A DNA stretch of 64,000 nucleotides from Zingiber officinale (Eukaryota; Streptophyta; Magnoliopsida; Zingiberales; Zingiberaceae). The stretch lies in assembly GCF_018446385.1 (NCBI RefSeq), contig NC_055990.1:131638996-131702995 (forward strand). Reading direction: 5' to 3'. This document shows, one piece after another, positions 11,181 through 24,848 of the stretch. The position numbers and the translations under genes are program-made. Below the pieces are notes generated by a model. It searched no databases. It was not told where the DNA came from and saw only the letters and a program-made list of their open reading frames with translations. Numbering within the stretch: position 1 is the stretch's first letter; the number at the start of each line of letters is the position of its first letter.

Positions 11181-12101
11181 TGTTGGGACCTTTGACATCG
11201 GCTAGAGGGGGTGAATGGTTGATAACCCACTTCGATCGCTTCTTGCAATTGTTAGTATGCAACGGAATATAAAACAAACTAACAAATAGAAAGATAAACC
11301 TAATGACACATTTGTTTACATGGTTCGAAGATAAACTCCTACTCCATGACTGTCTGTAAGGTGGACAATATTGATCCGTAGGTGGATGACTCCCAGAAAA
11401 ACTCCGATTAGCTGAAACCTCATTCTCGATGAAAAAATCTCACCACAACCTTGATCCAAGCACCTTTAGATCATAAGAGAAGCTTGGAGCACTTAGGAGA
11501 CTTCTAATAGACTTTAACTAAGTCTATTTTGTCAACCATAGTGAAGCACCCCGAGCTTTCTTAAATAGAGCTCGGGGGAAAACACAAGTTGTGTTTCCCG
11601 CCACAAGTCGACTGGTACAATTGCCAATCGACTGGTCCTAAGTGAAATTTGACCGTTACAAGCCAACGATTGGCTACCAGTCGACTGCTATAGTAATGTT
11701 ACAGTAATACTAAAATTTTACCTTGAGTACAGTTTCTCATGCCTTCTAGTCTCCTCCATCAGTCTCACGTCTCTCGGATGCCTCTCTATCCTTCACGCTT
11801 TACCTTCTAGAGCTTCCATCGGTCTTGTCATTATCGTTGGGTCTTCCTTTAACAAGAGGTCGCACCTCCAGAACTTCATCCATTTCCAAGTCACACTTGG
11901 ACTTATGTTGCCAAGACTATATGTTTGGACTTACACCACCAAGACTCACCCTTAAACTTTCCTCCTTTGTCAAGATCACACTTGAATTCTCCTTATTGTA
12001 CCTGTATCCTGCACACTCATAATACATATCAAATATAACAATAAACTTAACTTAAATTTTTGACCAAACATCAAAACCTAGAACACTTAATTACTCCAAT
12101 A
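11181..12101 (-). mobile_element. Solo LTR of a second Copia family inside the minisatellite
   Basis: Starts TGTTGGGACC at 11181 with CTAGAGGGGGTGAATGG close behind, which on the minus strand is the end of a Copia LTR of the same general type as those upstream. The other end includes CATCAAAACCTAGAACA at about 12069-12085, with the exact border between there and 12101. The 45-bp repeat stops in mid-unit at GGAAT (11176-11180) and resumes in phase at GAAAT/GACTT (12102 onward), so GGAAT/GAAAT is probably a mutated 5-bp duplication. No internal region or second LTR is seen. Confidence 0.7.
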
Positions 12102-12599
12102 GAAATGACTTTGGTAGGCTACAAAGTAGATTGCTTACTGCCAATAAGAGCTTCAGTTGATATAGTAGTAGAGGAAAGGGAGGAAGAAATGTAAGAGAGC
12201 AGTGGCTGACAAGTCAGCCCATCGTCTCTGCTTCTTCACTCAGAGCACCTTCTTGTTCTCCTATGAGTGATTTTTTTTTTTTTCGGGGGGGGAGAAAATA
12301 GGAGAGCTCCCAATGAACTTCTACTTTTTAATAGAAATGAAGTTTGATTTTGTGTGCCCATCCATCCATGTCAATTCACCTTTCTGCTATACAAAGAAAG
12401 ACCATTTCTCCCATAGGGCGATTGTACCTTCATATAGAGGCGTGTTCTGACATTTTTTATTTTTATCATGTCGTGGACAAACATGAGTCAACCATTGGTA
12501 TGGAGTGACAATTGTCACTTCAGATATGTGCCACCTCATGATTTGATGGGTCTTTCTCTTGCTGTTGACCTTTGATTTAGCTGACAACCATAGCCTTCA

Positions 12600-13150
12600 T
12601 GGCTAATCCACTGCTCAGGGATTTACTACATGGTTGGCTATGAAGATGTTAATTCGAAGAGAGCTAATCGGGATGAGAGGGTAAAGCAACCGAAGAAGTT
12701 GGACAGTAAGGGAGAGATCTCCTCCAGGAATTGCTCTCGCAACCTGAACATCCCACGGTGGGATAGACTTTAAACTCAAGGAGAGTTGGGGAGAGAGACC
12801 TAACCAATGGCGGGAGAGAATGGAGTGCAAGAGAGATGTCTCTAGGGGAGGCTTGTGGTCTGAATACTAATGTCCCTTTGTGGACTGGACTTCCGCCTCT
12901 AGGACAACTAATGAAGATGAATCCAAAGAGGGGCCAGAAGGATCAAAGTGCAAGGGAGAGAGTATATGGAGGGCTGCTCTTGCAGCTTGACTAATGGTGT
13001 CCCTTGGTGGACTGCTAGTCAAAGAGGTGTTAATAAAAAGTAGAATAAGGTAGTTGGGGTAGGCGAAACCTAAGGGAGATATTCCCATGGGAGATGTTCT
13101 CGCTAGCTTAGGTGACGGGTTGGTGGGCATTCCCTATCAAGAATGCTCCT
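12600..13150 (+). repeat. Degenerate ~121-bp tandem repeat, four copies
   Basis: A unit beginning (C)AAGGGAGAGA... recurs with starts near 12708, 12828, 12951 and 13072, giving spacings of 120, 123 and 121 bp. Each has a following GGTGGACT/GGGATAGACTT-like segment and a purine-rich end. Copies are well diverged. Open frames here (12615-12830, 12867-13130) have no recognisable domain. It lies just beyond the end of the 45-bp array. Confidence 0.65.
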
Positions 13151-13865
13151 ATGCCATCAGTTAGCTATGGAAAGTAAAAACTAAAACAGTTTTACTCGAG
13201 AAGGAACCCTGACCACTATATTGCTTCAGGGATGTTCCCAAACCTTATTCAAGTCCCTGCATTTATGAGTTCGTATACTTTTGAGTATGTGTACTTCTGA
13301 GTCCATGTGATTTTTCCAAGGATGTATCCAACAGGGTTCCCAATTTTCATCTTTCAGAGTCTACGAGGACTTAGTTTGAAACCAAGGTGATATTGCATCT
13401 TCAGGTCTACTTGTGGTCTGGCATGGACTCGCACTGGCAGGTTTGCAGGGGCTGCCAGAGTGTGTGCTGCAAGGCACATCAATATCCATGAAATCAGAAT
13501 GGTTGGAAAAGAATTTATAACATCTACTGATATGAAAACCCTCGACTATTAATAATAAGACAACATCAATCAATAAAAATAAAATTAAAAAAAATAGGAC
13601 ATTTTTTTCATTTATGACTCTCTAAGACCACCTATGAAGCTGGATATGATATAACAAAGGATGATCGCAAGAAAATGAGAGTCAAATATATGAGATGAGA
13701 GAAGTGATAGCAAATTTTCTATACTTACAATCTAGAGGCATAACAAAGGACCAACACAAGAAATGATATTAGCTCAAACAATGTATCAGCTCAAACTCCT
13801 GAATATAATTGTCGATTAATTGACCGACAACTCCAGTGTTTTATACAAAAAGTATATGATACTTA
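13151..13865. other. Intergenic DNA, nothing recognised
   Basis: About 700 bp without a recognisable gene or repeat on either strand. A 70-codon open frame on the minus strand (13361-13573) has no known motif. Confidence 0.4.
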
Positions 13866-14287
13866 ATGCTCTATTAGAACATTTTTATCAATTTCTCCAT
13901 AAAATCTTTAAAATTTGAGATAAATTATCCATCCATTTTATTAAATTTAAAACATCTACATCAGTTTATCTATAATATATATGAAGTTTAGGATAAATTA
14001 TCCATTTTATTAAATTTAAAACATCTACATCAGTTTATCTATAATATATATGAAGTTTAGGATAAATTATCCATTTTATTAAATTTAGATAATTATTTTT
14101 TACTACACAGTACATTAGCTATCCTAAAATTTTTATTATCTTTATTTTTTAATAGATTTTATTCCCTAAATTTAAAGAAGTAAATATAAATTTAAGGAAT
14201 GGATAAATAGCTGATGTAAGATTTTTTTTATATAAAATATAAAATTTAAGATAAATTATGTGTTTATAAAAGTTGATGTAGATGGTC
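13866..14287. mobile_element. Possible decayed MITE with a 69-bp internal duplication
   Basis: An AT-rich 0.4-kb segment whose left end (ATGCTCTATTAGAACATTTTTAT) is imperfectly inverted at the right end (reading GACCATCTACATCAAC on the minus strand), with TTA on both outer sides. Inside, a unit starting GATAAATTATCC occurs at 13919, 13992 and 14061, with spacings of 73 and 69 bp; the last two copies are nearly identical until 14088. The ends suggest a Tourist/Harbinger-type MITE, but the inverted match is weak. Confidence 0.35.
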
Positions 14288-14289
14288 TT

Positions 14290-15079
14290 AATATGCTCAA
14301 CTCATACATTCGTGGAAACCTTAATCAATCCCACGAGCATAACTAAGTTAGTACTCGGATGGTAGATTACTATAAGAAAGTAGAAATCGAATACTCAAGG
14401 AATAATCTATTGTGGAACAAAATTCATTCCACCTAAAGAGACATCGCTTGATTTACCTTCCTTCCAAATAACTTAGGGCAGACGCGGCAGGATGCTTAAG
14501 ATGAGTGCATCATCTTTTGCCACAAGTGAAAGCCTTAATCACAACAAACAATAAATCTGATGTGTCAAAGATCTATTAACAACTCACAATAACACTAAAT
14601 CTGATGTAACAAAGGCCTAGGAACTATGTACGCAGCGGATGTAATAGATTGCTAGAGGAGAGTAGAGATGAATAACGTATTTAAAATTGTCTATCTTTCT
14701 CGTTAATTACTTAGCAAGGCCACGGATAATAAAATATACTACAGTAGATACAAATGTTTATTTGATTCATAACCCTTTAGAATTGCTAATTCAAACTTAT
14801 GCACAATGACACTTTCTCCTCGTTAAAGTGTCGAAGGTGGAAAAATCTCTTGGAAAAAGATTGAGTACAATATAAAAACAGAGGCTCTATACGATGATGT
14901 AAACAGGAAGCAAGTAGCATATGTTTTGGGAGTGTAGTTGTTCCTTGAACCTCATCTCCTTTATAGTCTTTACTTTAAGCTTAACAGCGCCCGCATTTGT
15001 AAATGTGTCAATACTTATTTTTTTTATTTTCTTTTTGAATCTGTTGCATTAATGCATTCAAAGATTTGAAGACGTTAAT
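14290..15079. other. Intergenic DNA, nothing recognised
   Basis: About 790 bp of AT-rich sequence without recognisable genes. A short repeated phrase (CACAATAAC/CAACAATAAATCTGATGT near 14550 and 14590) is the only local structure. Confidence 0.4.
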
Positions 15080-16540
15080 ACTATAAAGTGTCCACGTTAG
15101 CGTTAATGCTTTAGGCATTAACACTGTTGTGTATACCCTAAACTGTTGTACTGACGTGACATTGTTTCATTGTCTGTAAACCCTTTCGATCACTACATTA
15201 ACTATAAAGTGTTCATGTTGGCATTAATGCCTCAGGCATCAACACTATTGTGTATGAGAGCTGCTTTTCCCCCCTCCCGATCTGACACACACCCCTCTTC
15301 TTCTCCCCTCTCTCCCTGCCAAATGACGCATGTAGCCTCCTCCTCTTTTTTTTCCTTTTTTTTTTAATTTCATTTAATTTTTATTTAATTTTAATTTTTT
15401 AATTAATTTTGTTTAAAAATAACTCTCAGTATATTTTAAAATTTCTTTTTTAATTAATTTAATTTATTATTTTTTATCAATACTTATTTTTTCAGTTTTA
15501 TATAAATTTTATTTAGTTTTTATTTTTTAATTAATTTAATTTATTAATTTATTTAGTTTTATTTTTTTAATTAATTTTGTTTATTATTTTTCATTAATAC
15601 ATATATTTTTTAAATTTTATTTAAGTTTTATTTTTAATTAATTTTATTTATTATTTTTTTAATATTTATTTAGTTTTATTTCTTTAATCAATTTTATTTA
15701 TTATTATTGTTATCAAATTTTTTAAATTTTATATAATTTTTAAATTACTCCTTTCCTGTAAATTACCTTCCTAATTTGACACTTAAATTATCCTCATTCA
15801 ACTATTGATACATGTCATAATCTTCTCTCCCTTTAAATCATCCCTCCCTCCAACCATGTCAATGGTTGGAGGATGGGTAATTTAAAGAGGGTGAGAGATT
15901 CTGACATGTGTTATGTATCAATGGTTGGAGGGAGGGATAATTTAAAGGGAGAGAAGATTATGATATGTGTCAATAGTTGGATGAGGGGTAATTTAAGTAT
16001 CAAATTAGAAAGATAATTTACAGAAAGAGAGTAATTTAAAAATTATATAAAATAAAAAAAAATAAAAAATTTGATAATAATAATAATAAACAAAATTGAT
16101 TAAAGAAATAAAACTAAATAAATATTAAAAAATAATAAATAAAACTTAAATAAAATTTAAAAAATATAAGTATTAATGAAAAATAATAAACAAAATTAAT
16201 TAAAAAATAAAACTAAATAAATTAATAAATATATATAAGTATTAATGAAAAATAATAAATAAAATTGATTAAAAAATTAAAATTAAATAGAAATTTAAAA
16301 ATATATAAGTATGAATGAAAAAATTAATAAATTAAATTAAATTTAAAAATAAAATTAAAAAAAATAAAAAAAAATCAAAAAAGATAGAGGGGCAGAACAA
16401 ACATTTAAAGGGGAGAGAGAGAGGGGGGAAGGGAGGTGCGCGTGTCAGGGAGGGGGGAAAAGCAATTTACTTGTGTATACCCTAAACTGTTGTACTGACG
16501 TGACATTGCTTCATTGTCTGTAAGCCCTTTCGATCACTAC
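15080..16540 (+). repeat. 121-bp tandem duplication split by a foldback element
   Basis: The unit starting ACTATAAAGTGT at 15080 is repeated at 15201. The first copy is complete (15080-15200). The second runs to 15255, is interrupted by the foldback element, and resumes at 16471-16540 with TTGTGTATACCCTAAACTG and the rest of the unit. Within each unit GCATTAATGC-type palindromes recur. Removing the insertion restores two consecutive copies that differ at about 10 percent of positions. Confidence 0.8.
15256..16470. mobile_element. 1.2-kb foldback (long inverted repeat) DNA element
   Basis: The two halves are inverted copies of each other, meeting near 15870. The ends read GAGAGCTGCTTTTCCCCCC (left) and, on the opposite strand, GTAAATTGCTTTTCCCCCC (right). 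An 8-bp target duplication TTGTGTAT flanks it (15248-15255 and 16471-16478), a length typical of hAT elements. Arms are extremely A/T-rich with CT-rich ends, and the centre has an extra inverted block around CCTCCCTCCAACCAT. No protein is encoded, so it would have been mobilised in trans. Confidence 0.8.
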
Positions 16541-17430
16541 TCAGTCGTCATACTTCATCCAATTTGGTTAATGTTTCTTAGACCATTTTCGATCACTCGG
16601 TCACTCAATCAATCCAGATCTTGACCGATTAATTCGGATCGGTACTCCATGTGTGCTTTCAATCACCATGGTGTCTTTCCAATTGCTTGGATTACCCAAA
16701 TCGTTCACATCTCAAATCTGTTCACAGATATAAAGTATAATGCACATGTGGCTCGGATCTACTCCGATCGTCCCAAGTTCCAATCGCCTGGAACTCCAAC
16801 TTAGTTCCAATCGCCTCATCCCGAATACACTTCATTTGACTCACTTGAGCATTCTTTCTTCTAACTCTTGACTGAACTCCTCGGCTCACTTCCTTCCTGT
16901 ATATCCTTCTCGCTCCAAAGCCTTCAAAATTTCCATCCCTTGAATACATTAAATCCGTTGACTCCCTTTTCATATTATCCTTCTCGCCTGCTTGCTTCTC
17001 CTACTCAAGTCTGGTTGTCTATAATACTCTTGGTCCTGTTCGACCTGAGGATGTCCCATACTGTCCTTCACATCAAAATATAACAAGATCAACTTAAACT
17101 CATTTAACAACCCATCAAAAGCTAACTCACACCACTTGGAATTTCAACCATCTATACATTTTCTCAACCATTCAAGGTACTAAATCCAGCTCCATTAATG
17201 CAACCATACGGACTTGAAAAGCAGCACTCCAGTATTTTCAAACAGCTGTTGCTTGTGGATTCCCTTATAATCTGATGCAATCTGTGAATAGGGGCAACCT
17301 GAGTTTCTTTATGTAGATAAAAATTCTCCGTCCCAAAGGAGCCTAGCTATTCAACTAGACAAATAGGATGATCATGATTATTTGAAATTATTCATCCCTG
17401 TATGTATTGGAATGCAAACTTACCATGAGA
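16541..17430. other. Intergenic DNA downstream of RPL15
   Basis: No gene is recognised. The stretch near 16560-16900 has repeated GATC-rich phrases (CGATCACT, CCGATC) but no clear array. The last 120 bp before the RPL15 stop codon probably include its 3' untranslated region (minus strand). Confidence 0.4.
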
Positions 17431-17551
17431 CATAGAGGAGCAAAGTTACTACAATCACATAATCCTTGGAGTCAGAGACAAACACATCGAATAAGATTGT
17501 AGAGTTGAAAAACACATCAAATTCCAGACAAAATTAACCATGAAAGCAAGC

Positions 17552-19597
<2,046 letters not shown>

Positions 19598-20036
19598 GGC
19601 TTCGGCTAGGGTTTTGCAGTGGGAGCGCGGCGAGGATGAGAGCCAGCGCTCTAAAAGCGAATGACGACTACTTTTACCCGTTGGATTCAGTGAGCCGAAT
19701 CACGGGCGTTCATTTTTCCCTTTGCCGCGAAGGAGCTTTACATCTCGTGCTCGAAGTACGATGGACGGCAGCAATCGTTTCTATTAATCTGGGCCGTAAA
19801 GGCCCATGCCCGGAGTCTTTGGGGCCATGAATGGAGTTGGCGGCCCACTTAACGCTTATTAGTGTGTCCCCTCTCCGGGGATCAATGGGTGCAACGAGAG
19901 CTTCCGCCGCCGCCGCCACCGCCACCGCCACTGCACAAGGAAGACGACAGCCCAAAACTTCACTTTATTCATCTTCCATCTTAACAACAAGATAAACCTC
20001 AAGACCTCTTGTGTCTTTTTGCTCCACACAAGGCTC
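19598..20036. promoter_or_regulatory. Divergent promoter between RPL15 and the RimP-like gene
   Basis: The two start codons face away from each other, 439 bp apart. On the RPL15 side a telo box (AAACCCTA on the minus strand, 19607-19614) lies in the leader about 10 bp from the ATG. Three site II motifs (TGGGCC at 19790-19795; GGCCCA at 19801-19806 and 19842-19847) lie about 200-250 bp upstream. Telo box plus site II is the known combination in plant ribosomal-protein and growth-related promoters, bound by TCP-type factors. A GCC/ACC trinucleotide run (19902-19931) is nearer the RimP-like gene. No clear TATA box is seen, as is common for such promoters. Confidence 0.65.
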
Positions 20037-23000
20037 ATGTATAAGGCGGCTTTACTACGGCCGTTGTCTTTGCTATGGGCGGCGGAGCGGAAGCTCTTCC
20101 CAAATCCTCTCATCTTCCTCTACCCCTCTCGTTGTCCGTCTCCATGTGAGACTCCCACCTCGCCTTTTCCCCACTCTATTTACCTCGTCAGAAGCTTCTC
20201 GTCATTCACTGCGAAGGAGCGCGTTCCCCTCCCTCCGTATGGTCTTCCCTTTCCTCTGCACTCCGTTCTCTTCTCCTCTACTCCTCAAACTCCTCGTGAA
20301 CAAGATGTAGAGCGACCAGGTAACTAAAGTTTCCATTTTTTTTTCCTTGGTCCCATATCTTCATTTCTTGTTCGTGCGACCTAAATGTGTTCGTTCGACT
20401 ACCATAATTTTGTCGTTTGCAGATGAATCTGAGGATGAAGAATGGGTGATTGAGTGGGAAGAAGAGGACAGCGCAGACCCTCTGGTACGTGTCTATTTAT
20501 GAAAAGAAAAGATAGCATTTTCATTCGACTTTCGTGATTGGGAGATGCCTTTTGTTGGTCTCTGACAGATTGGTGATGGAGGGGATGGTGGTGGAATTGT
20601 GTTAGGAGATGCCAAGTGGGGTGAACGAGCTCTCTCCGTAGCTCGTGAGGTGCTCAATCTCCACTTCAGCGAGGACTTGGTGCTGTTCGCTTTCAAGGTG
20701 TCTCCAAGAGGATATGTTTACGTGCGGCTTGATAAGCTTACCAACAAGTAAAACCATTCCTGCTTTACTGTTGACTGAGTTTCTCTTACCAGATTGCTGT
20801 CTTAGAATGTAGTTATAGTAGATGGTTATTGTTATTTCAATACTTCCAGCTAGTTGATCAATCAACTATGCTAATTACAAGAGAGCTTTTTGTTGAGTCA
20901 TGTCTAGTAATGAGCATCTAATTTGTTGACCTAGCATAGCTCTACTATTTCGTTACCAAGTATGAGTGAGCAAACACACAAGGAATGAGAATGTTAGCAT
21001 GCCTTAATTTGTAATGTGGAAACAAAAGGCACTTAGGAAGCTGTCTGTACTTGATTTTAATTAACAAAGCTTCTTTTACTCCTAATATACCTTCAAGATT
21101 CTTGAAGGTCCATTTTCACTGACCAACTTTCTTGTTTCTTGGAAATTCACCAAATTCCTAGTTCCATTTTCCGCAATAACTGCCACTCTGCAACAATTAG
21201 CCAATTTTATGAGTCGTTTGAAGAAACTTCTTTGGCATAAGGATTTAGAGGCAACTTTAGTTGTTTATGCTCTCTTTAGACACTCATACATGCTCAAGCA
21301 ATATAGTCTTGTAGCCATATAGCATGTGTATATAAAATTTGTAAAAAGTGGGAACATAATGGTGTCAAATTATCACGAGACCTAATGCTTGTACCTAGGA
21401 ATAACTGGTGGGAATATAAATATGTTTGTGAAACTTTTTGCTTTGCATAAGGACTTCCATTTCAGCTTCAATCTGTGATTGTCAAATCCCTGAACACATC
21501 ATTTTCAAAGGTGCAATTAGATTTCCCTTCCTCTCTACTTCTATCTTATGTTAAAAAAAGCTAATATCTTCTCCAACCTCTTTAGAACTTGCATCTTCAC
21601 TTTCATATCTAAAATCATAACATGATACTTTAACAAGACCATAATTCTAATGCCAATTTATTAGGGCATGGTGTAACTCTGATATCAATATGTTAGGATT
21701 TGGTATAACTCTGATATCAGTTTGTTACAAAGTATGATAGATCATTGACACAGAGAACCAATTAAACTTAGTTGAAACACACTACTAGATTGTGTGGAAA
21801 TTTTTAGAAGGGGAGAAAATCATAGGCAAGGAAAGGAGGGAATCACATTAATGACAGGAAATACAAAGAGGGTACGACGATCAAATTTTTAGATGGTGGT
21901 GAGTCCTTCTATAATGATGACCAGGGTTTAAATATCCATGGTTGGAACTAGTGAAACTAATTTGGTGGAACAGTAAAGTTCTGGTGTTGGTTGACCTAAT
22001 GCATGGGTACCAGATATCATAAGAAGGAAAATAAGAAGAAGAAGAAGAAGAGAAAGAAGAAGAGTTTCTTGACCACTGGAATCACTTTTTTTTTTTCACC
22101 TTCTACTGTGACACATGCTTGCTTGTCGTGGTTAAGGTTTCCTCAAATTTGTCATCATCTGCTAAAGTCTCTCTTACCCCCTCTGATACCCTATATCAAA
22201 TTTCTTTCCCATGAGTTCTTGTGTTGAGTTTTTGATTGGTTTTGATTCAGTATATCCATGGAAGGATTGTCTTGCTAGTATCAGGTGAAACAAACAAAAT
22301 CTAAAATAACGATGATGTCACACCACACCATAGTCTCTCCCGAAAGAAATGCTGCTCTTGACATTTATCACGTTAATAACCATTTATAGTGTAGGGGTAT
22401 TTATTGACAATATGCATGTGCCGATTGACTCTTGTTATGTTTGTCACCTTAAATTCAAACTCATTAGAGATGTTGATGCCCTAAGTCAAACACCCTTCGG
22501 TAGGTGGCAAAGCTAGTTATCATACCTGCGTCAATGAGTGCACACTTTATTTTTGGCACAAGAAATGAGTGCACACTTGATGTTGGAAAAAAATTTTTCC
22601 ATCTCTCTACTTGTCATGCTTTCATGATCATGAAACAAGTTCTTATGTATTAGTCACTATTCCAAAGGCTAGTAGCCACCCGTGATTTACCTCCTCCGTG
22701 TTGGCCCTGAGACGGGTTGGCGGGGGCGCTGGGAGCGAGCGTATTCGCCTTTTGTCATCATGATCATGAAACAAGTTGTAGAAGTGTTTGGTGAGTATGG
22801 ATAAATTTGATGGCACTTCTAGTATTGTTGTAGATAGTTTTAATTACACTTCTTTCTAGGATTCAAAGCATTTCTCCTTGGAGTTTGAATTAAATTTGAA
22901 TTTTGATTAACCATTTATAGATGCCATCTGGTTTCGCTGGAGAATTCTAAACATGATTTGAAGCTATGAATATGAAGAAATAGAACATGAGAATTGCATT

Positions 23001-23978
23001 TAAAACAAATCGTTAAGCCATGATTTTCATCATCAAGTAGTGTGTGTCCCAACTATTCAGGTAGCCATTAGTATTTTCATCTAAACATATTTTAGATTGC
23101 TAAATTAAACACTAGGTTCAACCAATTGACACATCTGTCTATAGTAACGCACTTAAATGGAAATAGAATAGAAATTGACACATTGATTCTTTTTTCTATG
23201 TTTTTTTGGCCATTTGCATCCAAAGACTAAGGGATGTGATTTTTTTTCCTAATCAACTGACTTTGTTGAGATATATTATTTTATTTTTTGGACAAGAGAT
23301 AAAGGAAGAGATCTCGAGTACTATTGTTGGCCCCTTAGTATATTTCAATATACACGGGAATAGCCGATGACATTTTGCATCCTGGTTGAGGTAGAAATTA
23401 CTAGACTTCATTCCCTCACGCTTGGTGTCAATGTGTTAATATGTAAAGCAGTCAGAATTTGTCCTACCAGCTAATGAGTTTTCCATTTCAGATATGGGTG
23501 CCCTAACATAGAGGAAATTAAGAAGTTCAACAGTCTTTATAAGACACGATTGGACGAGATTATAGAGTCAGGAGAAATTCCTCTAGATTTAGCCATAGAG
23601 GTGAGAAGCTAAACTGTCTCTTACCTATGGGTAGAATATGCATGCAGAAACTTACTAGTTCATTTGTTGCAGGTATCGTCGCCGGGAGCTGAACGGTTAT
23701 TGAAGGTTCCTGAGGATTTGGATCGTTTTAGAGACATGCCACTGAGAGCGAATTACCTTGAACAAGCTATAGAGCCAAAGCGACACCAAGAAAAAGATGG
23801 AGTGTTCTTGATAGACTCATTTGACATCGAATCTGGATCGTGCGTGTGGAAGTTGGCGGATGTAAGGGAAAACAGAGGTGAAGCGGGTAAAGGAAGAGGG
23901 CTAAGTAGAAGGCAGAAAGACTGGAGACTAGAACTACCATTTGGAGCAATAAAGATGCTCACATTGTACTTGAGTTAA
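20037..23978 (+). CDS. RimP-like ribosome maturation factor, organelle-targeted
   Basis: Five exons: 20037-20319, 20423-20484, 20569-20747, 23492-23600 and 23673-23978, all with GT-AG introns, giving 312 residues. The first exon encodes a basic, Ser/Pro-rich stretch without acidic residues until about residue 50 (MYKAALLRPLSLLWAAERK and later YLVRSFSSFTAKE), as in mitochondrial or plastid transit peptides. An acidic linker (DESEDEEWVIEWEEE) follows. Then comes the RimP/YhbC N-terminal domain, with LVLFAFKVSPRGYVYVRLDKL, IPLDLAIEVSSPGAERLL and a final domain ending RQKDWRLELPFGAIKMLTLYL. Bacterial RimP assists 30S subunit assembly; the plant protein presumably acts on organellar ribosomes (inference). 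ATG 20037 is the first ATG of the open frame. Intron 3 is 2.7 kb and holds a retroposon. Exons are intact. Confidence 0.85.
22003..22070 (+). repeat. GAA-rich microsatellite
   Basis: Imperfect AAG/GAA trinucleotide run within intron 3 of the RimP-like gene. The open frame over it is an artefact of the repeat. Confidence 0.7.
22642..22757 (-). mobile_element. Short SINE-like retroposon with 20-bp target duplication
   Basis: A 116-bp insert flanked by a perfect 20-bp duplication TCATGATCATGAAACAAGTT (22622-22641 and 22758-22777). On the minus strand it starts TGACAAAAGGCGAATACGCT and continues GC-rich through AACCCGTCTCAGGGCCAACA, GGAGGAGGTAAATCACGGGT and GGCTACTAGCC. The same 5' part, in plus orientation, sits at 48630 with its own 20-bp duplication. 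Long duplications are typical of LINE-mediated retroposition. I see no convincing tRNA-type B box and no poly-A tail, so the class is open. It lies in intron 3 of the RimP-like gene. Confidence 0.6.
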
Positions 23979-24848
23979 AAACACTTGACTATGTCTTTAT
24001 GGCAATTAATTCGGCTTGGAAGTCATTCTTAATCTTGAGATAGATGACCATCCGGCATATGAACATAAAAAATCTGTTTAGGGATTTTCTTTCCATCAAA
24101 GTTTTGCTTCCACCAGACTCCTTGGTTGCGAACACATGGCCAACGCTTTTTGTTTGTTTGAAAGAATAGCTAGAGTCTTAGGTGTTAGAGGGTGATCTCA
24201 CAACCTCCACAAGCAGTATGAATCTATAGGGTTTCAAACGTCTTAGAAGAAGATATTTCTCTCTATAAAAGCAGCATGAATCTTACGACTTTCACATGCA
24301 TCACCAAGACGTCTCCTAGGTTTTCAGATGCTCAATTAGTGAGAAAACTGGAATTGCCATCAAAATACATCGTAATACATTAGAAAGCCTCTAAACCAAG
24401 ATTTTCCTTTTGGTAGGTCATGGATTCGACCCGGCACATCAATGTTGTTTGAGGTGTTAGAATACTTTCGATCCAGATTTCCTCACCAGTGCAGGCCACT
24501 GCATTCAATTCTCCATTCTCGCTGAAGCTGAGTAATGAAGGATGAGGCCAAGATTAGTGCAAGCATCATCTGTCGAATTATCTAGTCGTAATGCACGCTA
24601 AACTTCATAGTGGCTGGAGACATACAGCCATATGATTTGAGGATCTGAAACCGCAAATGGATCTTGTAGTAGTTCACAAGAATTCTGCTCAAAGAGAGGT
24701 GTGATATTGTGGGAAAGGGAGATTTTTTCAGTTAAATAGAATAGAAAATAAAAGATTACAGTTCCCTGTACAAGGTCCGTATAGGATGGGACTTCACCGA
24801 GGGTAGTATTGTAGATAGACCAGATTACAATATACTTAAAAGATTTGT
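23979..24848. other. Convergent intergenic region, RimP-like and CUL4 3' ends
   Basis: The two genes end facing each other, 870 bp apart. The stretch should contain both 3' untranslated regions; no polyadenylation signal can be assigned with certainty. No further gene is seen. Confidence 0.5.

Noticed and set aside
10790-13150. CRISPR-like or protein-coding repeat array
   Set aside because: Repeats are diverged head-to-tail minisatellites without constant repeat and variable spacer structure, and the host is a plant.
20011-20310. Alternative frame of the RimP-like first exon
   Set aside because: The overlapping frame from ATG 20037 splices in phase into conserved exons; this one does not.
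22670-22745. tRNA or 5S rRNA gene in the GC-rich insert
   Set aside because: No cloverleaf, CCA-adjacent acceptor pairing or 5S internal control region could be found; it is better described as a retroposon of unknown origin.
23753-23962. Minus-strand open frames over the last RimP-like exon
   Set aside because: Shadows of a well-supported coding exon with conserved RimP-type residues.
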